From Hypholoma sublateritium FD-334 SS-4 (taxonomy: Eukaryota > Basidiomycota > Agaricomycetes > Agaricales > Strophariaceae), in NCBI GenBank assembly GCA_000827495.1, contig KN817588.1, positions 1 to 64,000 on the forward strand: a stretch of DNA of 64,000 nt, in the 5' to 3' direction. The position numbers were made by a program, and so were the translations under genes. The notes beneath the pieces were generated by a model. It worked only from the letters and a program-made list of their open reading frames with translations. It made no database searches and had not been told where the DNA came from. This document shows, one piece after another, positions 58,756 to 64,000 of this stretch (its first letter is position 1; each line of letters starts with the position of its first letter).

Positions 58756-61700
58756 TAGGAGTTAAACACGCGCTGATATGCCAACTCCTTCCTATTTTTT
58801 CTGTTGTTGCGGTGTAGGCAGCTCATAAGCGAGGCGTTGAAGCTATAGTAAGGGGAGTATCTCTCTATCGTACCTCCCTCTTTAGGGGTCAAGGGTATGG
58901 CATCAAACAGTCCAAAATGGGGTGTGCATTGGTGATAAAGCAACGCCTTACATTAATGAAAAATACACGCCTTACATTGCATCTATCTCCTTAACTACTG
59001 AACAGTGTAGATAGTTGAAGCGAAGAGATAAGATAACAGGTGTGATAAGCAATGATATTTCAAGGACACGGCGCGCGAGCGCTACACACGCGAGCAAAAT
59101 ATGTGATCTACTTCCTGGAGACAGGCCAAGCGCTTCAAAAAATCTCTTAGCATGCGCACAATACATACGAATGCAATAGAACACGTACCCTAGCTTTCGG
59201 AAACGGTCTTGCAACGACCACAGAGATGTTCCGCGTAGCTCGCCTGCTCGGCCGGAGCAGTCTTGGGCGGCGACGTATTCGGGAAGGCGTTCGTCCAGCG
59301 TAAATTTCATGAGACCAAGGAATAGGCCCGCGCTTTTCTCGTTCGCGTAAACACGAGAGATGACCAAGCGACGGGGTCCATGGGGAATCGAACTGTTTCG
59401 ACAGGTGTTTGACGCGCGTTAGTGTGATCCGTGAGCAAACGAATGGACCTACACAATTGCCAGATGGCCTGTGGATGCCGGCAGCTGCCACCGCATCCTA
59501 TCTAAGGCGATCACCCCGCCAGAGAGGAGTTTTTTCTCTAGTTTGGAGTTGCATATTCCCTTGCGTACGAGGATGGCGATCATTCCGATTTCGGTGAACT
59601 GGGTAAGAATAGTGCAGGAAGATGGAAGTGGATGTACTGAGGTGAGCCTGTGTGGATGAGAAAGACAGTGTGTGGGTTGCAGGTTTATATGCATCTGACT
59701 GCGAGAAAGGGACAAAGTTTAGTGGTCACTCTGTACAATTCAGGAAAATATATAGCAATATATTTAATAGCTGTGCGCGCTTATTGATTTTACAAGGTCC
59801 TGCTTTGCGAGCGCCTATTTGTCAGAGGCTTGTGATCAAATAGAGCATCCACTTTCTTTGATAAATAATTAGCTTGTATCTCCACCAAGTGTTACATGCA
59901 GTGTTAGTGAAGCGATAATGGGGCAGGCGAGGACACCGTTGGTGTGCGCTTGGAACAGGATGTTGGCACGAAATGTGCGCGCTTAATACGCGGGGTTATG
60001 CGCGCACTGTTGTTGCCGAAACAGGGATATAAGCTCCGTGCCAAAGCCCCTCTACATGGGCTGGGGAAGCGCATTGCCTTTGCATAGCACGATGCGCCAC
60101 TTGAGGCCTCTGTCAAGCGTCTGAGCAGACAGTTTCTCGCCATTCTGCGTATGCGCCCATGGACCACGCCAGCGCAATGACGATACTCACGGCCTGGTCG
60201 CCGTATGCTTGGGCGGTATTTATTAATAGAATATAGTATTTAAATACTAGATTCTATCATCCGGAGAATATGGTAAGGAATAACCATATGATTGACAGAC
60301 GGAATATGGTATTTTGGAACCAAGTAAGTTCTTAATAGAACGTGGTAATTAGAAACCATATGATTATGATCTCCTCTCTGCCCAAGCGGCGGAGAGGCTC
60401 TATACAGGCTTGGGGTGTGCATGCCAGGGATTGCCTGATCGACCCCCCAGTGTGCTGGGTGTATGCAACTAGCGTCGGCGCAGGCGCCTGCGCGCTTCTC
60501 ACTGTAAAATTGCGCTATATGCTGAGCATGCGGGATCCTTTCACGCTTCCAGAGGTGATGAGAGAACGGCGCCATCTACCTTATTTTGTACAAACTTACG
60601 GATACGAAAGAGAGAGCTGTGCCTCAGCTGTCTGTATCTACAAATCATGCAGTAGTCCTCTCGTTATTCCGCGCGCATATATCTGAACCACGCCAACGTG
60701 CCACCGACGTTCCTCACGGCCGTGTTGCGGTATTTCTGTACCACCACTATATTTATTAATAGGATTACTATATTTGTACACAATATTTATTAATAGAATT
60801 CGGTATTCGAAGACCATATACTATTATCAAGCGAGTATCGTCCAGTAGAACCGTACCAACCTCAAAGAAATATGATATCTTCGAGCCAGATTTGACGTAT
60901 ATTTTACCGTCGACTGAAGTGCCGGAGGAAATATATACGGTTCCACGTACCTTGCAATGCGTGGAAATGTGCATACCAGGCACACAGACATGCCGCGCTC
61001 CAGTATGCGTGCGTCTGTGTGCGTCCACCGTAGTGAGCGATATTACTATGTTTAATGAGGAATCTGGTGTTCTGAAACTGTACATACTCATCATGCGCCA
61101 GCATGGCTGTGCCCGATAATGCTGATATGGGATACTAGTACCATATGTTATCTATAGCACAAGAGGGTACATATATACCGTATCCCATTGAGTATATATG
61201 TAGTCCAAAAAAACTATCAAACGGATACAGTATATCTCTTCCTCTGTCCTTTTCTTCCCTATGTGTCTAGGACAAGCTAGGCACGCACGGAAGGATATCA
61301 TAGAAGTTCTATTAATTGTATGCGTAAGTGGCGCTATGAGTCGATGCACGCTCAATACAAAGACGCCATTGTCCAGACATTATGAATGATAAGTTAGTAC
61401 CGTACGTCATTTATGGTATAAAAATACTGTCACCTCATTTCGCCGCTATGAAATTGACCTTCCATCATATACGGTAAATTAGAATAACCAAAAAAGCGCG
61501 ACGGGCCAGCATTATTGAGCGAGCGCGCGCGTCAGGATGTCATACCAAGTGCACAACCCCTACTAGCACTGCCGTGTACAGTACTATGGTAATTAAATGA
61601 GCGTGGAGCACACAGTGGAACAAAACATTCCGAATGCGCGGACTTGAGTATGGTTAAATAAAACTGTATGAACTCGGGCGCATATTATGGTTGGATTAAA

Positions 61701-62273
61701 CTATGCAGAGTACTGCACTCACGGATTTAAGCATGGTTAGATAAGACCGTAATACGTGGGTCGGATACCATGGTTCGATTAAACAATACACGGCTTTGCA
61801 TGTATATAATCAACTCAATTGGTTCGGTAACTGGTCTAGTCTGTCGGAAACTTCTCTCTGGGTGGGGACGGTCCCGGGGTCACGTGAGTGCCCGCCGTCA
61901 CGCCAAACCGGGCTGGGACCGCCCTCCCTTGTCTCGGATGACTCAACCCTGGACTGTCTCACCCGCCCCCCCTCGGCTCACGCCCGCCGCGCGTGCCGCG
62001 CGTTGTTTGCTCCGCCCGCCGTCGCTCACCGGATCCGATCGCTGACAAATCGCCCTTTTCGCCCTCAGATGGCTCTGCAACCCGGGCGCGCCCCGGCGCC
62101 CTGACGGCGGCGACGACGGCATCATCCTTGGCGGCGTCGCTTGCCCCTTTTGGCTCGAGCGTGCCACCGACGTCGCGCGTCACTGCAGTTTCACACGACT
62201 GCTGCTGCTCGCCGCTCTCGCCCTCCTCACCCTCGCAGTCACACACACAGCCCGGCGCTGTTCCCACCCAAAC
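58756..62273. other. 3.5-kb gene-poor stretch with AT-rich repeats
   Basis: No supported gene. 60217-60799 holds repeated TATTTATTAATAG strings (listed). At 61649-61790 the string ATGGTT followed by a T/A-rich tail recurs at uneven 36-47-bp spacing. The last 400 bp are GC-rich and are the promoter and leader of the SAP gene. Confidence 0.45.
60217..60799. repeat. Three copies of TATTTATTAATAG and a 16-bp palindrome
   Basis: TATTTATTAATAG lies at 60217, 60750 and 60784, followed by AAT, GAT and AAT. A perfect palindrome TAGTATTTAAATACTA lies next to the first copy. Could be ends of a decayed AT-rich element or a hairpin-forming region. Confidence 0.6.
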
Positions 62274-64000
62274 ATGTCGGATATCAGCATGGCCGACCCC
62301 GCTCCCGAAAACTCGCAGGTGCAAGCGGACGACCAGTCGACGGAAGCGGACGGAATGGGCGATAGGGGCCTGCCGTTTCCGAAGGTGGCGTACGGGAAGG
62401 TCGAAGTCCAGCATCTGGACATGTACGTGAACCGCGCGGTCTATTTAATTTTATTTCACGGTATGCGAGACTAATTTTAGCCGTCGCTATCACAGTGACA
62501 GCGTGGACAAACCGACGCTGCAAGAATGGTGTCGTGCGTACGGATTATTGTGCACAGGAACAAAGGACGTCTTGAAGGGTCGTCTGCGGGAGTTCAGCGG
62601 CCGACGTGACGAGTGGGACCGGTGAGCGCCTCTGTCAAAATAATATATTTCCAATTTCTCTAAACCGGCGCTTCACCGGCGCCTCTCTACAGATTTGTTC
62701 CCAAGGCACGTCGCACACACCGTGGCGCCCAGTTGACAGGTGATCATCACCTTGCCGTTCGCAAAGCGACAAAGCAATCTGCGCGTCGTGCAGCCGACGT
62801 ATTCGAGAATCGAGACGCGCATCCGCTACCGCACACGCCACTGGCCTTGCCGACTCAAACTCCCGTGCAGACGGCAGCTCAGCGCGCTGCAATTCTTGAT
62901 TGGGTGAGTTCTATTTTTCCCATATTAAATTTTAAATTAAATATCGCGGTTCAATAAACCGTGTAGGCCGAGAGCGCGGCTCTCAAACATCCGTACATTA
63001 ATAAAGAGGCTCGCGAGGCAGCGGCCAAGGCGCGTCTCACTTCGCGCAATGCTACGATGCAGGTGAGTGTATATATACACTAATCAATATTCTAATCAAT
63101 TTTTAAACATTTTTGTTAGGCCAACAATACTTTGTTAGAGCTCGCAAACACAAAGCTCAGTAATATCGAGGCTGGGATGTCCCTGATCGCAGCCTCAGCC
63201 TCGATGCAGCCAGTGGGCACTGCTTCAACTCATCAAGAAGCACCCGTGTCAATGACGCCCATTCCCGCGGCTCCCATCCCGTCAAACAACGTTGCTGTTG
63301 GCGCCGGCGCCGATTATGCTCAGTGCGAACTCGTGAGTTTGACTCTCGCCCGTTCATCTTCTGCTCCCCTTCCACTGCGCTCTCTCGTTCTTGCCAATGG
63401 AATCCAGGTTGAATTTACCGCGGCAGACGTTCCGCCGCCTCCCTCCATGTCGTTCGCGCATGACATTCCACTGCTCAACTCCATGTGGGATGACACCTCT
63501 CCGCATTGGGGAAATTACTCTGTTCTAAATATATGCGGCGTGTACATCCCAATTATCTACTGGAAACAGGTATATTCTCACTCTCCAAACGGCGGTGGCT
63601 CTGCGTGGAAACCGAAGCAGTGGCAATCGATCAAGAACAATTATTCCAAGTGGAAGGTAAGTCTAATATTTTTACCGTATCATTCATCTTGCAAATAGAC
63701 TCATTGTCCATTTTAAATTAAAGCTTCTGGTTGCGCAATTCCGCAAAGGAACCCCAGACGACTTCTGGAGTGAATTCAAGGACAAAGACGGTAACAACAT
63801 GAAGTATACGGCCATAAACCAATGTCTTCGGGAAATTCAAGCACAGGAGGACTCTGCGCTAGCGACCCGCGCACGTTCTGAATATCACGACACCTTTGCG
63901 GATCACTTTAGCTACAAAAAGGGCGGGATTATGTACGTGAAGACTAAAGATAAGGATATCGCTAAGCAATATCGATGTCTCATCAGTATAGCTGACTGCG
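62274..64000 (+). CDS. SAP-domain protein, 3' end outside the window
   Basis: Exons 62274-62422, 62496-62621, 62693-62903, 62967-63062, 63120-63332, 63408-63656 and 63724 onward; the six introns (57-75 bp, donors GTACGT, GTGAGC, GTGAGT, GTGAGT, GTGAGT, GTAAGT) close in phase. At least 440 residues are visible. A SAP motif sits near residues 52-90: DKPTLQEWCRAYGL then GTKDVLKGRLREFS, the helix-extended-helix that binds AT-rich DNA. A Lys/Arg-rich stretch and an Ala-rich region follow, then the region EFTAADVPPPPSM..WKQVYSHSPNGGGSAWKPKQW and SIKNNYSKWK, RKGTPDDFWSEF, which resembles a conserved mushroom family I recall only loosely. Nuclear DNA/chromatin binding is the likely role; the C-terminus is cut off. 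The fifth intron is 75 bp with no stop, so it can be read through. Confidence 0.82.

Noticed and set aside
61769..61790. GGTTCGATTAAA resembling a tRNA B box
   Set aside because: No A box at proper distance and no cloverleaf; the string belongs to a loose local repeat.

Overview
The window looks like nuclear DNA of a basidiomycete, most likely an Agaricomycete mushroom. Almost every credible gene is split by many short introns (about 43-150 bp, mostly 50-60) with GT..AG ends and CTNA-type branch sites. Genes sit on both strands without operons. The families are those that expand in mushroom genomes: DUF6699, F-box-like, BTB, HET, NACHT-like, metacaspase, MYND and SAP proteins. All exon models below were built by eye from splice signals, reading-phase closure and recalled family motifs. 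No alignment or RNA evidence was available. Isolated n bases occur in the first 5.3 kb and near 46.4 kb.

Layout. 0-4.2 kb: the end of a reverse-transcribing element (RNase H fragment), then decayed sequence. 4.2-5.9 kb: an HMG-box transcription factor (-). 10.5-11.5 kb: an endonuclease III-like DNA glycosylase (+). 14.6-15.8 kb: an F-box-like protein (+). 17.5-20.7 kb: two tandem DUF6699 genes (+). 21.2-21.8 kb: a GNAT acetyltransferase (-). 23.1-25.2 kb: a HET-domain protein (-), with a mutated pseudogene on the opposite strand at its 5' end. 26.0-28.2 kb: arginyl-tRNA synthetase (-). 28.7-36.4 kb, all minus strand: a BTB protein, a fungal protein of unknown function, a small hypothetical ORF and a roughly 8-pass membrane protein. 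36.9-40.4 kb: an RNF216-like RBR ubiquitin ligase (-). 41.3-42.3 kb: a MYND-finger protein (-). 46.3-47.0 kb: a MITE-like element with 45-bp perfect terminal inverted repeats. 48.0-48.9 kb: a third DUF6699 gene (+). 50.2-52.6 kb: a 15-exon metacaspase (+), convergent with a NACHT-like gene (-) that carries one internal stop. 56.3-56.9 kb: a small hypothetical gene (+). 57.5-58.5 kb: a second NACHT-like gene (-) with a 56-bp tandem repeat upstream. 62.3-64.0 kb: a SAP-domain gene (+) cut by the right edge.

How the parts may work together. Housekeeping genes (ArgRS, RBR ligase, HMG factor, glycosylase) are GC-rich, whereas much of the rest is AT-richer. The most interesting block is 50-58.5 kb. 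A metacaspase with both catalytic residues lies next to two NACHT-like paralogues that share the same loss of the Walker A lysine. With the HET gene at 23-25 kb this suggests, by inference only, an accessory neighbourhood for self/non-self recognition or regulated cell death. Other points worth checking are a spliced 5' exon that would give one ArgRS gene a mitochondrial presequence, several putative GC-AG introns, and SUMO-interaction-like motifs in the RBR ligase. No rRNA, tRNA, CRISPR array or origin was recognised.
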